Part shown: in pieces, positions 43,450 to 51,722 of the stretch | How positions within the stretch are numbered: position 1 is the first letter of the stretch | How the letters are laid out: the number at the start of each line of letters is the position of its first letter | From: Fulvimarina sp039652615 | Lineage (GTDB): Bacteria; Pseudomonadota; Alphaproteobacteria; Rhizobiales; Rhizobiaceae | DNA length: 64,000 nucleotides | Reading direction: 5' to 3' | Assembly (NCBI RefSeq): GCF_039652615.1 | Contig: NZ_JBDJAC010000002.1 | Span: 124,001 to 188,000 of the forward strand | Made by a program: the position numbers and the translations under genes | The notes under the pieces: generated by a model | Told to the model about the DNA's origin: nothing | Databases searched by the model: none | The model's input: the letters and a program-made list of their open reading frames with translations, nothing else

Positions 43450-43842
43450 ATGCCTACTGCCACGCTTCAATACCTCATCGCCCTATCCATCTCGTTCGCC
43501 TGCGCGGGAACTATAATCGCGATCCTCTACCGTCCGCTCTTGAGGGTCATCGTCGATCTCTGCGGAAGCGAAGAGCGTGGACGTTTATGGACCGTCTATG
43601 CTGGAGTCATGATCATGCTGGCGCCGGTCCTTGCAGTGAGTGTTGCGACAACGACGGGATCGTTCGTAAACGGTGATCCGCTGTTTCTTCAAAACTGCAT
43701 CTTCTGGTCGACAGGCGCCCTGATGTCGGCATTGGCCATTCTCGGTGTCTGCCTTTGGCAACCCAGCAGCCGCCTGTTCGACGCAAGGCAAGACGAACGT
43801 GAGCGCCAGTTCAAACGGCCTCTGGATCGGGAGGCGGTGTGA
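43450..43842 (+). CDS. Small integral membrane protein
   Basis: A 130-residue protein with about three membrane helices (residues 8-27, 46-68 and 82-104) and a charged C-terminal tail (DARQDERERQFKRP). I do not recognise a family. The ATG at 43450 follows AAGGA with a good spacing. It is the first gene after palindrome 2, overlaps the SDR-DoxX gene by one base (TGATG), and is therefore presumably co-translated with it. Confidence 0.7.
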   Translation: MPTATLQYLIALSISFACAGTIIAILYRPLLRVIVDLCGSEERGRLWTVYAGVMIMLAPVLAVSVATTTGSFVNGDPLFLQNCIFWSTGALMSALAILGVCLWQPSSRLFDARQDERERQFKRPLDREAV

Positions 43843-45083
43843 TGGAAGTCGGTGTGGTTGGCGCGACGGGCTTCATCGGAAGAGAAGTCACCAGACAGCT
43901 TATTGCGCGTGGTCATCGCGTTCGGGCATTCGGCAGAAATCAAGTGCAACTCGCGCAAATCCGATCAATCGGTGTAACACCGGTTCAAGCAGCCGGTGGC
44001 AACTGGCCCACCACATTGAATGGCCTGGATGCCGTTGTCGTCGCAATCGGTACGATAGACCCGTCCGGTATGGCCGAATCTCACCGGGAGATTCCGCATC
44101 GGATCGCCGACGCTGCCGAAAAGGCTGGCATCACCCGTCTCGTGCTCGTTTCGGCGCTCGGAACAAGCCCCGATTCATCGACGGATTTTCTTCGCACGAA
44201 AGCGCACGGCGAAGATGCCGTCCATGAAAGAAAGCTTCCCGGTTGGACTGTTGTCCGTCCATCGCTGGTTTACGGACCAGGTGGAGCGAGCATGCACTTC
44301 CTCGCAGCAATCGCGGCCTTTCCCATACGATTGCGGTTCGATAGCGGCCCTATTCGCCCGCTTCAGGTGAACGATCTTGCCGCAGCGATCGTCGATCTTC
44401 TGGAGAGCGATGAGCCATTACCGCGATCCGTCGACGCAGTTGGGCCGGATCAAATCGACATCAACGACTATATCGACGCGCTCGCTTGCTGGCTGATGGT
44501 CGGACACCGGCCCGGTCTCAGGCTGCCGCTAGGCTCGGTCGTACGCTTCGCATCACTGCTTCGCCTACCCTTCGTGAATGATGACATGCACACGATGCTC
44601 ATGAGAGGCGCGGATGGAGATGCGACCGACCTTCTGCGCCTCACAAACACACGCCCCGTCGGTCTCTCCGCCGGGCTTGCCCGCCATCCGGCAATCTTTG
44701 CCGATAGAGCGACGGCGGTATTAGCCCCATGGCTAGAGGGATTGTGGTACGCGCTCGCACTCTTCTGGATCGTCACCGGCGTGATGTCGATCGCAAATAT
44801 CGAGGATGGACGCGCTCTTCTTTTGCAAGCGGAGGTCAAGGGACGGTTTGCGTCGAGCCTCGTACTGGGTGGCGCGGTGCTCGACATCGGACTGGGGCTT
44901 TTTGCTTTCATCCGGCGCACACGCAGGCTTGCGGCCGCGGCTCAGGCGCTCACCATCCTCTTCTATTCGATCTTGGCCACCTTTCTCGTGCCTGCGGCCT
45001 GGGCCGATCCGCTCGGCCAACTCCTGAAGAATGTCCCAATTTTCATGGCGACGCTTCTTTTTGTTCAACTTCCCAAGCGGTGA
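43842..45083 (+). CDS. NAD(P)-binding SDR-like protein fused to DoxX-like membrane domain
   Basis: A 413-residue fusion. Residues about 1-280 are a NmrA/SDR-type nucleotide-binding domain with G7-x-x-G10-x-x-G13 (VVGATGFIG), LVSALG and the YxxK-like region VRPSLVYGPGG. Residues about 295-413 contain four hydrophobic helices resembling DoxX-like or DUF4267-type membrane domains (ALALFWIVTGVMSI, SLVLGGAVLDIGLGLFAFI, and more). Such fusions are known in other bacteria. The ATG at 43842 overlaps the preceding stop. A redox role at the membrane is plausible but the substrate is not known. Confidence 0.85.
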   Translation: MEVGVVGATGFIGREVTRQLIARGHRVRAFGRNQVQLAQIRSIGVTPVQAAGGNWPTTLNGLDAVVVAIGTIDPSGMAESHREIPHRIADAAEKAGITRLVLVSALGTSPDSSTDFLRTKAHGEDAVHERKLPGWTVVRPSLVYGPGGASMHFLAAIAAFPIRLRFDSGPIRPLQVNDLAAAIVDLLESDEPLPRSVDAVGPDQIDINDYIDALACWLMVGHRPGLRLPLGSVVRFASLLRLPFVNDDMHTMLMRGADGDATDLLRLTNTRPVGLSAGLARHPAIFADRATAVLAPWLEGLWYALALFWIVTGVMSIANIEDGRALLLQAEVKGRFASSLVLGGAVLDIGLGLFAFIRRTRRLAAAAQALTILFYSILATFLVPAAWADPLGQLLKNVPIFMATLLFVQLPKR

Positions 45084-45087
45084 CGTA

Positions 45088-45558
45088 ATGGAAAGCTATC
45101 TTTGGATCAAATACGTCCACCTGATTGGCGCGACCGTGATCTTCGGAACCGGTCTCGGCACTGCCTTCCAGATGCTTTCGGCCCATCGCAGTGGTGAGGT
45201 GAGAGGAATCGCTCTCGTTGCGCGCAATGTCGTCAAGGCCGACTGGTTTTTTACAACCCCAGCCGTCATCATCCAGCCCCTCACTGGCGCGACGATGGCA
45301 ATCTATATGGGTTACAGCATTTGGGACCGATGGCTCTGGATGTCGATCCTGCTTTATGCCCTCGCAGGCGCCTGTTGGTTACCGGTCGTTTGGCTTCAGC
45401 TCCGTATGCGAGATCTAGCGGCTCAAGCCGCAGAAAAAGGCACGCCCCTACCACCCGACTATCATCGGCTTTTCCGCTGCTGGTTTGCCCTCGGATGGCC
45501 GGCCTTCGGCGCCGTTCTGGTCATCTTCCACCTGATGATCCAGAAGCCGCTTGGCTGA
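45088..45558 (+). CDS. DUF2269 membrane protein
   Basis: A 156-residue protein with four hydrophobic helices, MESYLWIKYVHLIGATVIFGTGLG at the N terminus with the family histidine, then ADWFFTTPAVIIQPLTGATMAIY and a C-terminal helix ending LVIFHLMIQKPLG. This is the DUF2269 pattern. The ATG at 45088 starts four bases after the SDR-DoxX stop; a longer frame from 45031 would overlap. Last gene of the operon controlled by palindrome 2. DUF2269 proteins may bind haem or quinone, which is unproven. Confidence 0.85.
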   Translation: MESYLWIKYVHLIGATVIFGTGLGTAFQMLSAHRSGEVRGIALVARNVVKADWFFTTPAVIIQPLTGATMAIYMGYSIWDRWLWMSILLYALAGACWLPVVWLQLRMRDLAAQAAEKGTPLPPDYHRLFRCWFALGWPAFGAVLVIFHLMIQKPLG

Positions 45559-45803
45559 TCAACTCAAAGCAGAAATGGCGTCGATAGGCCGCCCTCGCAT
45601 CCCCAATGTGTGAAGAAGGCGGCCAATCGCAAAATCGAACGTTGCTGCCCCGCCGATTCAGACAAAGCACCCCATCCGGCCAGCGTTTTCCACCCGATCG
45701 GGCTTTCCGGCTTTCCCGCCTTTCCTTGCCCATTGCCTATCGTTCCCCTTATTCGAATGAGAGTGGTGGGCGCCGCGCATCGTATTCGGGAGGAAGAAGG
45801 CTC

Positions 45804-46724
45804 ATGAGCGATCCAACGATCATGGACGGCAAGGCGCGATCCAAGTCGATCATCGAAGAGGTCACAGCGCAAACCAAGGCGCTGAAAGATGAAACCGGTG
45901 TCCAACCTGGGCTTGCGGTCGTCATCGTCGGGTCCGATCCGGCGAGCCAGGTCTATGTCGGCTCGAAGGCCAAGCGCGCCGAGGAATGCGGTTTCAAGTC
46001 GGTCAAGCATGAACTGCCCGAGGATACGAGCGAGGCCGATCTCCTGAAGATCGTCGAAGATCTGAACAAGGACGATACGATCCACGGGATTCTCGTGCAG
46101 CTGCCTCTGCCGAAGCAGATCGACGAGGGCAAGGTCATCCAGGCGATCGATGCCGACAAGGATGTCGACGGCTTCCACCTCATCAATGTCGGGCGGATCG
46201 CGACCGGCGCTGCGGACGAAGCCTTCGTGCCCTGCACGCCGGCCGGCTGCATGGTGATGATCCGCGACGTTCTGGGAGACGATCTTTCGGGGCTCAACGC
46301 CGTCATCGTCGGCCGCTCGAACATCGTCGGCAAGCCGATGGCGCAGCTTTTGCTCGCAGCCAATGCGACGGTGACGATCGCCCATTCACGCACGAAGAAC
46401 CTCGCCGCCGTCTGCGCCAATGCGGATATTCTGGTGGCGGCCGTCGGCAGGCCGGAAATGGTAACCGGCGATTACGTGAAAGAAGGGGCGGTGGTCGTCG
46501 ATGTCGGGATCAACCGGATCGATGCGCCTGAAAAGGGCACGCAGGAAGACGGCTCGCCGAAAACCAGGCTCGTGGGCGATGTCGCCTATGACGAAGCCGC
46601 AAGAAAAGCCAAGGCCATTACCCCGGTGCCGGGCGGCGTCGGCCCGATGACCATCGGCATGCTGATGGCGAACACGCTTCGCTCGGCCTATCGCTCTGCT
46701 GGCAGGCAAGCGCCGAAGTTCTGA
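45804..46724 (+). CDS. folD: Methylenetetrahydrofolate dehydrogenase/cyclohydrolase
   Basis: A bifunctional one-carbon enzyme, 306 residues. Signatures are KAKRAEECGF (catalytic lysine), GILVQLPLPKQI, DKDVDGFHLINVG, and the Rossmann GRSNIVGKPMAQLL. The C-terminal TPVPGGVGPMTIGMLM is diagnostic. The ATG at 45804 has GGGAGGA upstream. It follows the DUF2269 gene after a 245-base gap, in which I see no feature, and is closed by a 16-bp hairpin. It supplies formyl-THF for purine and methionyl-tRNA formylation. Confidence 0.97.
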   Translation: MSDPTIMDGKARSKSIIEEVTAQTKALKDETGVQPGLAVVIVGSDPASQVYVGSKAKRAEECGFKSVKHELPEDTSEADLLKIVEDLNKDDTIHGILVQLPLPKQIDEGKVIQAIDADKDVDGFHLINVGRIATGAADEAFVPCTPAGCMVMIRDVLGDDLSGLNAVIVGRSNIVGKPMAQLLLAANATVTIAHSRTKNLAAVCANADILVAAVGRPEMVTGDYVKEGAVVVDVGINRIDAPEKGTQEDGSPKTRLVGDVAYDEAARKAKAITPVPGGVGPMTIGMLMANTLRSAYRSAGRQAPKF

Positions 46725-46756
46725 CGCGCGCGATTCGGCGCAAGCCGTAAAGCCAG

Positions 46757-46791
46757 AGCAAAACGGGCATCCGATGGATGCCCGTTTTGCT
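46757..46791. terminator. Strong bidirectional terminator after folD
   Basis: AGCAAAACGGGCATCC pairs exactly with GGATGCCCGTTTTGCT over 16 bases around a three-base loop. It carries A/T-rich ends on both strands and separates folD from the convergent DUF3309 gene. Confidence 0.85.
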
Positions 46792-46815
46792 TTGAATCAG
46801 TCGATTATCGCGTTC

Positions 46816-46974
46816 CTACAGGATGCCGATGAGAATCAGCGTCAGCACCAAAACGAGAAGCAGGCCGACAATCATCGTCGGGCCGATCGTGAAACGACGC
46901 GAATAAGGCCAGATCGGCAGCACGACGACCAGGATAATCAGGAGAGCAAGAAAGAAAAATCCGCCGAGCGTCAT
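46816..46974 (-). CDS. DUF3309 family membrane microprotein
   Basis: A 52-residue protein, MTLGGFFFLALLIILVVVLP, then IWPYSRRFTIGPT and a second hydrophobic helix, ending with a TAG codon. The TWPYSR-like centre (here IWPYSR) between two helices is the mark of DUF3309. It starts at the ATG whose complement lies at 46972-46974. It is too short for most gene callers. Function unknown; members are widespread in alphaproteobacteria and often induced by stress. Confidence 0.88.
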   Translation of the reverse strand: MTLGGFFFLALLIILVVVLPIWPYSRRFTIGPTMIVGLLLVLVLTLILIGIL

Positions 46975-47130
46975 GCGTCTATGGCTCCGATATGCGTTCA
47001 GTAGGCCTCGTTCGCAGCTTGAATAGCGGCGCAGGCGTTTCGGCCCTTGGGTTCGACACGCTTCCTAACGTTCTCTTCCAAGAACCGCAATCGCCAGATC
47101 GTCTCCGGCGGCTGACAGAGGTGTGGGAGA

Positions 47131-48393
47131 TCAGATCGGCTCACCTTGCAGAAGGCGCGGTGACGGCCCCTTGGTCAGGCCGGCAGCCTGGGAGATGAAG
47201 AACTCCTTGAGCGGCGGTGCGCGGTCGACCAGCGACAGGCCGAAGGAGCGGACCGAGCGCATGAGGCTGCTGTCATTGGAGAAGAGCCGGTTGAGAATGT
47301 CTGTCGTCACGCCCATCTGCACCGTGTCGAAGCGCCGCCAGCGCTGGTACTCTTCCAGAACATCGATCGCGCCGATATCGAGCCCGCCGCGTTCGGCTTC
47401 CACGATCGTCTGAGCCAGCGCGGCCGCATCCTTGAAGCCGAGATTGAGCCCCTGCCCCGCAATCGGGTGAATGCCGTGGGCCGCATCGCCGCACAGGGCG
47501 ATCCGTGGCTTCACGAAGCTGCGGGCAAGCGTCAGGCTCAGCGGAAAGGCCTTGCGCCCACCTTCGAGACTGATCGCACCGAGTTTGTGGCCAAAGCGCT
47601 GTTCGAGCTCCAGCTCGAACACCATCTCGTCGCCGTCGACGAGATCTTGCGCTTTGCGCGTGCTTTCGGTCCAGACGAGGGACGACCGATTGCCCTTGAG
47701 GGGCAGGATGGCGAACGGGCCGGAAGGCAGGAAATGCTCTTCCGCGCGCCCCCCGTGCGGGCGCTCGTGGGAAACCGTCGCGACGATGCCCGCCTGATCG
47801 TATTCCTTCCGGATGGTCTGGATGCCGGCCATGGTCCGGATCTTCGAGTTGACGCCGTCACAGGCGACGAGCAGCCGGGCAGCCAGCCTGCGGCCGTCCG
47901 TCAGGTCGATATCGACGCGGGCCGATTTCGGATGAACGGCAGAAACACCAACCCCCTGCTCGATTGTCACGCCAATCTCAGCCGCCTTGTCGCGCAGGGC
48001 ACCGTTCAGCACCTGATTGCTCAGCATATGCGCAAATGGCTCGCCGGGCTCGGCCTCGCCGCCGAAGGTGAGAAAAACCGGGCGCACGACGTCATTGGTC
48101 CTGGAATCAGTCACGATCATCTCGGTGATCGGCTGGGCCTCGTCCTTCACCGATGCCCAGATATCCAGCTGGTCGAGCATGCGAATGGCCGCAGCTGCAA
48201 TGGCGGAAGCCCGCTCGTCCTTCCTCCACACGCCGTCCGGCGCGATGTCGACAAGGCGCACGTCCAAGGACGGCTCCGCCGACTTGATGGCGACGGCCAG
48301 CGTAAGGCCGACATAGCCCGCACCCGCAATCAGGATATCGGCGCGTTCGCCGGGTTCCGCTCCAGCGGCAGATGTCTCGGTCGTTTCGGCCAT
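47131..48393 (-). CDS. UbiH/UbiL-family FAD-dependent ubiquinone hydroxylase
   Basis: A 420-residue flavoprotein monooxygenase. The N-terminal dinucleotide-binding GAGYVGLTLAVAIK, the DG motif LLVACDGVNSKIR and the FAD/NADPH GDAAHGIHPIAGQGLNLGFKDA motif are typical. It belongs to the ubiquinone hydroxylases of the UbiH/UbiF/UbiL type, which in alphaproteobacteria may hydroxylate more than one ring position. Which one cannot be read from sequence. The ATG at 48393 gives a 20-residue pre-domain tail. tesB is divergent. Confidence 0.92.
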   Translation of the reverse strand: MAETTETSAAGAEPGERADILIAGAGYVGLTLAVAIKSAEPSLDVRLVDIAPDGVWRKDERASAIAAAAIRMLDQLDIWASVKDEAQPITEMIVTDSRTNDVVRPVFLTFGGEAEPGEPFAHMLSNQVLNGALRDKAAEIGVTIEQGVGVSAVHPKSARVDIDLTDGRRLAARLLVACDGVNSKIRTMAGIQTIRKEYDQAGIVATVSHERPHGGRAEEHFLPSGPFAILPLKGNRSSLVWTESTRKAQDLVDGDEMVFELELEQRFGHKLGAISLEGGRKAFPLSLTLARSFVKPRIALCGDAAHGIHPIAGQGLNLGFKDAAALAQTIVEAERGGLDIGAIDVLEEYQRWRRFDTVQMGVTTDILNRLFSNDSSLMRSVRSFGLSLVDRAPPLKEFFISQAAGLTKGPSPRLLQGEPI

Positions 48394-48533
48394 CGTCAGC
48401 TTTCCTCCGTCTCCAGCTCCTGTTCGCCATGGACGAACTCTTTTCGAAGCATATGGTTTGCTCAGCGCCTAGCACCAGAGCTTCCAAAGGCTCAATCGCC
48501 GCACGGCGCCCGCACGAGAGAAGTGAGCCTTGC

Positions 48534-49394
48534 ATGAAAGCCGTATCTAAGCTTCTGGATATTCTCGACCTGGAAAAAATCGAGGAAAATCTGTTTCGCG
48601 GCGTCAGTGCCGACCAGACCTGGCAACGCGTCTTTGGCGGACAGGTGGTGGCGCAAGCGCTCGTCGCAGCTCAGCGCACGGTGCCCGCCGACCGATTCTG
48701 CCATTCGCTGCATAGCTATTTCCTGCGCGGTGGCGACCCTTCGGCCCCCATCATCTACGATGTCGATCGCATCCGCGACGGTAGCTCGTTCACCACACGG
48801 CGCGTGGTCGCAATCCAGCATGGCCGCGCGATCTTTCTCCTGTCGGCGTCCTTTCAGGTGCTGGAGGAGGGATTCGACCACCAGATCGATATGCCCGACG
48901 TGCCCGGCCCGGACGATATTCCTCACGGCGAAGCGCTGAAGGAACAGATCCTCGAACATGCACCGCCGGCGGTGAAACAATACTGGCTGCGCCCGCGCCC
49001 CATCGAATTCCGGCCGATCATGCTCGATCACTATCTCACCGAGAACAAGCTCGAACCGATCCAGCGCATCTGGGTCCGGTGCAGTGGCGAGGTTGGCGAC
49101 GACACGAACCTCAACGCCGCCGTCCTCGCCTATCTTTCGGACATGACGCTGCTCGATACGTCTCTGTTCGCCCATGGACTTTCGGTGTTCAACGAGCGTG
49201 TTCAGGCGGCAAGCCTAGATCACTCCATGTGGTTTCATCGGCCGTTCCACGTCTCGGACTGGCTGCTTTATGCGCAGGACAGCCCGTCCTCCTCCGGTGG
49301 GCGCGGCCTGACCCGGGGCAGCCTCTATACCCGGGACGGAAACCTTGTTGCCTCGGTTGCCCAGGAGGGGCTTATCCGGCCGCGAACGCGCTGA
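48534..49394 (+). CDS. tesB: Acyl-CoA thioesterase II
   Basis: A 286-residue double hot-dog thioesterase. The N-terminal half has the FGGQVVAQALVAAQRTVP and HSLHSYFLRGGDP motifs; the C-terminal catalytic half has DHSMWFHRPF, the region containing the conserved aspartate, and a threonine and glutamine further on (DWLLYAQDSP). The ATG at 48534 is chosen; the frame upstream to 48372 is not conserved. It hydrolyses medium- and long-chain acyl-CoA. Divergent from the ubiquinone hydroxylase across 140 bases. Confidence 0.95.
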   Translation: MKAVSKLLDILDLEKIEENLFRGVSADQTWQRVFGGQVVAQALVAAQRTVPADRFCHSLHSYFLRGGDPSAPIIYDVDRIRDGSSFTTRRVVAIQHGRAIFLLSASFQVLEEGFDHQIDMPDVPGPDDIPHGEALKEQILEHAPPAVKQYWLRPRPIEFRPIMLDHYLTENKLEPIQRIWVRCSGEVGDDTNLNAAVLAYLSDMTLLDTSLFAHGLSVFNERVQAASLDHSMWFHRPFHVSDWLLYAQDSPSSSGGRGLTRGSLYTRDGNLVASVAQEGLIRPRTR

Positions 49395-49469
49395 TTTACC
49401 GCCTCATTCAGTAAAAATCGCCCGGTAAAGGGGCTGCGGCCAGTCGCCACCATGATGGCGGCGCGGATC

Positions 49470-49495
49470 TGCACACTTTTTCATCATAGTGTGCA
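49470..49495. promoter_or_regulatory. 26-bp inverted repeat upstream of glnK
   Basis: TGCACACT is mirrored by AGTGTGCA with a ten-base centre. The outer TGCAC/GTGCA arms resemble NtrC half-sites (TGCAC and GTGCA), but the usual NtrC spacing is seven bases, and here the arms are 16 apart, so the fit is loose. It lies about 110 bases upstream of the sigma54-type promoter, where enhancer sites for NtrC are expected. The gap 49395-49710 otherwise holds only the promoter. Confidence 0.5.
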
Positions 49496-49604
49496 ACGCA
49501 ATATCGCACAATTCGTAGGCAACGGCTTTTCGAGGCCGGTGCTGAAGATTTTTGCCGGACCGAACACCCGTCCCACAGGGAATTTCGAGGCCCGAGAACC
49601 CGTT

Positions 49605-49620
49605 TGGCACGAAGCTTGAA
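49605..49620 (+). promoter_or_regulatory. Sigma54-type (-24/-12) promoter of glnK
   Basis: TGGCACGAAGCTTGAA matches the sigma54 consensus TGGCACR-N4-TTGCW at all but one position (TTGA for TTGC). It ends about 90 bases before the glnK ATG. Nitrogen-regulated glnK-amtB operons are normally transcribed from such promoters with NtrC. Confidence 0.8.
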
Positions 49621-49710
49621 TCTTCGTTGAGCAGTCGCCGCACCAATGCTGCGGCGCATTCTTGGCTCAACACCCGCGGCTGGAGCCGCCGCGACAGGTT
49701 CGAGGTGAAC

Positions 49711-50049
49711 ATGAAAATCGTAATGGCGATCATCAAGCCATTCAAACTCGACGAGGTGCGCGAAGCGCTCACCGGCGTCGGGATCCAGGGGCTGACCGTC
49801 ACCGAAGTCAAAGGTTACGGGCGTCAGAAGGGGCACACGGAAATCTACCGTGGCACCGAATACGCGGTCAGCTTTCTTCCCAAGCTGAAGGTCGAAGTCG
49901 TCGTCGGCAACGAGTCCGTCGACAAGACGATCGAAGCGATCCAGAGCGCCGCCAAGACCGGTCAGATCGGTGACGGCAAGATCTTCGTCTACGGAATCGA
50001 GCAGGCGGTCCGCATCCGGACCGGCGAAACCGATTCCAGCGCGCTTTGA
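49711..50049 (+). CDS. glnK: P-II nitrogen regulatory protein GlnK
   Basis: A 112-residue trimeric P-II signalling protein. The T-loop tyrosine for uridylylation is Y51 in GTEYAVSF, the N-terminal MKIVMAIIKPFKLDEVREAL and the ATP/2-oxoglutarate site GDGKIFVYGIEQAVRIRTGE are complete. It precedes amtB by 19 bases, the classic arrangement in which GlnK binds AmtB at the inner face. The ATG at 49711 gives the standard length. Confidence 0.97.
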   Translation: MKIVMAIIKPFKLDEVREALTGVGIQGLTVTEVKGYGRQKGHTEIYRGTEYAVSFLPKLKVEVVVGNESVDKTIEAIQSAAKTGQIGDGKIFVYGIEQAVRIRTGETDSSAL

Positions 50050-50068
50050 GGCTGAGAGGGGACGACAC

Positions 50069-51445
50069 ATGAAACTGAAGAATCTTATCTTCTATTCGGC
50101 GCTCGCCGCTGGCCTCACGGCCACGGCAGCCTACGCGCAAGACGCTGCGGCACCTGCCGCCGACGCGGCAGCGACGACGGCCGCCCCGGCGACTGATGCA
50201 GCCGCCTCGGGCGGCGCACCGAGCGACCAGGTTGCCTATATCTTCAACACGCTTCTCTTCCTCATCGGCGGCTTCCTCGTCATGTGGATGGCGGCAGGCT
50301 TCGCCATGCTCGAAGCCGGCCTCGTGCGTTCCAAGAACGTATCGATGCAGTGCCTGAAGAACGTCGCACTCTACGCAACGGCCGGCATCATGTACTGGGC
50401 CTGCGGCTATAGCCTCATGTATACCGGCGTCGACGGCGGGTATATCGGCACGCTCGCACCCTATTCCTTCGATGCCGTTGGCGGCGACGCGCTGTCCACC
50501 GGCTATTCGACGGCGTCCGACTGGTTCTTCCAGATGGTGTTCGTCGCAACCGCCGCTTCGATCGTTTCGGGTACGCTCGCAGAGCGCATCAAGCTCGGCT
50601 CGTTCATGGTCTTCGTCATCGTCCTGACGGGCTTCATCTACCCGATCGCCGGTTCCTGGCAGTGGGGCGGCGGCTGGCTCTCGGAAATGGGCTTCTCGGA
50701 CTTCGCCGGTTCGACGCTCGTTCACTCCGTCGGCGGCTGGGCAGCCCTTGCTGGCGTGCTTCTGCTTGGTTCGCGGACGGGTCGCTTCGCCAAGGACGGC
50801 ACGGGCGTTCCGATGCCGGGTTCCTCGATCCCGCTCGCAACCCTCGGCACGTTCATCCTCTGGCTCGGCTGGTTCGGCTTTAACGGCGCCTCGCAGCTTG
50901 CAATGGGTACGATCTCCGACGTCACGGATATCAGCCGTATCTTCGCCAACACCAACCTCGCGGCAGCCGGCGGTGTCGTGGTGACGATGATCCTGCTTCA
51001 GGCCATCTATCGCCGCGTCGACGTGACGATGGTTCTCAACGGCGCGCTCGCCGGTCTCGTCTCGATCACGGCGGAGCCTCTCGCCCCGACCGCGTGGCAG
51101 GCAATCCTCATCGGCGGTGTCGGCGGTGTCATCGTGGTCTTCATGGTTCCGCTGCTGGACAAGCTGAAGATCGACGACGTCGTCGGCGCGATTCCGGTTC
51201 ACCTCGTTGCAGGTATCTGGGGAACGATCATCGTCCCGGCGACCAACAGCGATGCGAGCTACGGAACGCAGCTCATCGGTATCGTCGCCTACGGTGTCTT
51301 CACCTTCGTCGTAAGCCTTGTCGTCTTCGCGATCATCAAGGCGGTCATGGGCCTGCGCGTCTCGGCAGAGGAAGAGGCTCTTGGCCTCGACCGGGCCGAG
51401 GTTGGTGTCGAAGCCTATCCGGAATTCGCCTCCGGCCAGCGCTGA
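50069..51445 (+). CDS. amtB: Ammonium transporter (first, glnK-linked)
   Basis: A 458-residue Amt family protein with a signal peptide-like N terminus (MKLKNLIFYSALAAGLTATAAYAQ), an alanine-rich exposed stretch and eleven hydrophobic segments. Of the twin pore histidines, one candidate lies in LVHSVGGWAALAG and the other in PVHLVAGIWGT. It is a divergent Amt, unlike the AmtB copy downstream. The ATG at 50069 lies 19 bases after glnK. GlnK presumably blocks it under nitrogen sufficiency. Confidence 0.93.
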   Translation: MKLKNLIFYSALAAGLTATAAYAQDAAAPAADAAATTAAPATDAAASGGAPSDQVAYIFNTLLFLIGGFLVMWMAAGFAMLEAGLVRSKNVSMQCLKNVALYATAGIMYWACGYSLMYTGVDGGYIGTLAPYSFDAVGGDALSTGYSTASDWFFQMVFVATAASIVSGTLAERIKLGSFMVFVIVLTGFIYPIAGSWQWGGGWLSEMGFSDFAGSTLVHSVGGWAALAGVLLLGSRTGRFAKDGTGVPMPGSSIPLATLGTFILWLGWFGFNGASQLAMGTISDVTDISRIFANTNLAAAGGVVVTMILLQAIYRRVDVTMVLNGALAGLVSITAEPLAPTAWQAILIGGVGGVIVVFMVPLLDKLKIDDVVGAIPVHLVAGIWGTIIVPATNSDASYGTQLIGIVAYGVFTFVVSLVVFAIIKAVMGLRVSAEEEALGLDRAEVGVEAYPEFASGQR

Positions 51446-51483
51446 TCGGCGACTTCGTAAACAATCGGTCCCCCTGGGGCCGG

Positions 51484-51513
51484 AAAAGGGCTCGCCTCAC
51501 GGCGGGCCTTTTT
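51484..51513 (+). terminator. Terminator after the first amtB
   Basis: GGGCTCGCC pairs with GGCGGGCC (one G-T pair) around TCAC, followed by TTTTT. It separates the first transporter from the second, which has its own sigma54-type promoter. Confidence 0.75.
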
Positions 51514-51636
51514 CGTCTTGTTACGCTACAGGAGAGCCTCAGGAAATCTGATTACTTTATGGTCTTTTGCTTATTATTTAATCAGCGAGAGATCGCGCCC
51601 CCTGAAAATCCGCCTTTTCTATAAGGCCTCATCAAT

Positions 51637-51652
51637 TGGCACGCTGCTTGAT
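51637..51652 (+). promoter_or_regulatory. Sigma54-type promoter of the second amtB
   Basis: TGGCACGCTGCTTGAT matches TGGCACR-N4-TTGCW except for TTGA in place of TTGC, the same deviation as in the glnK promoter. It ends 71 bases before the GTG start. An AT-rich stretch with the inverted repeat CTGATTA (51548) and TAATCAG (51579) lies upstream. Confidence 0.78.
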
Positions 51653-51722
51653 TCCAACATTCTCGAATGCTGCAGCGCACCTTATCCGGCGCTGACAGCC
51701 AATCGCGAGAGGGGCGTCCGAC

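Noticed and set aside
45610..45807. 65-residue frame upstream of folD
   Set aside because: No motif, proline- and arginine-rich, overlaps the folD start; more likely leader sequence.
49868..51202. 444-residue minus-strand frame over amtB
   Set aside because: Opposite the ammonium transporter and rich in E/R/H with no hydrophobic pattern; a shadow.
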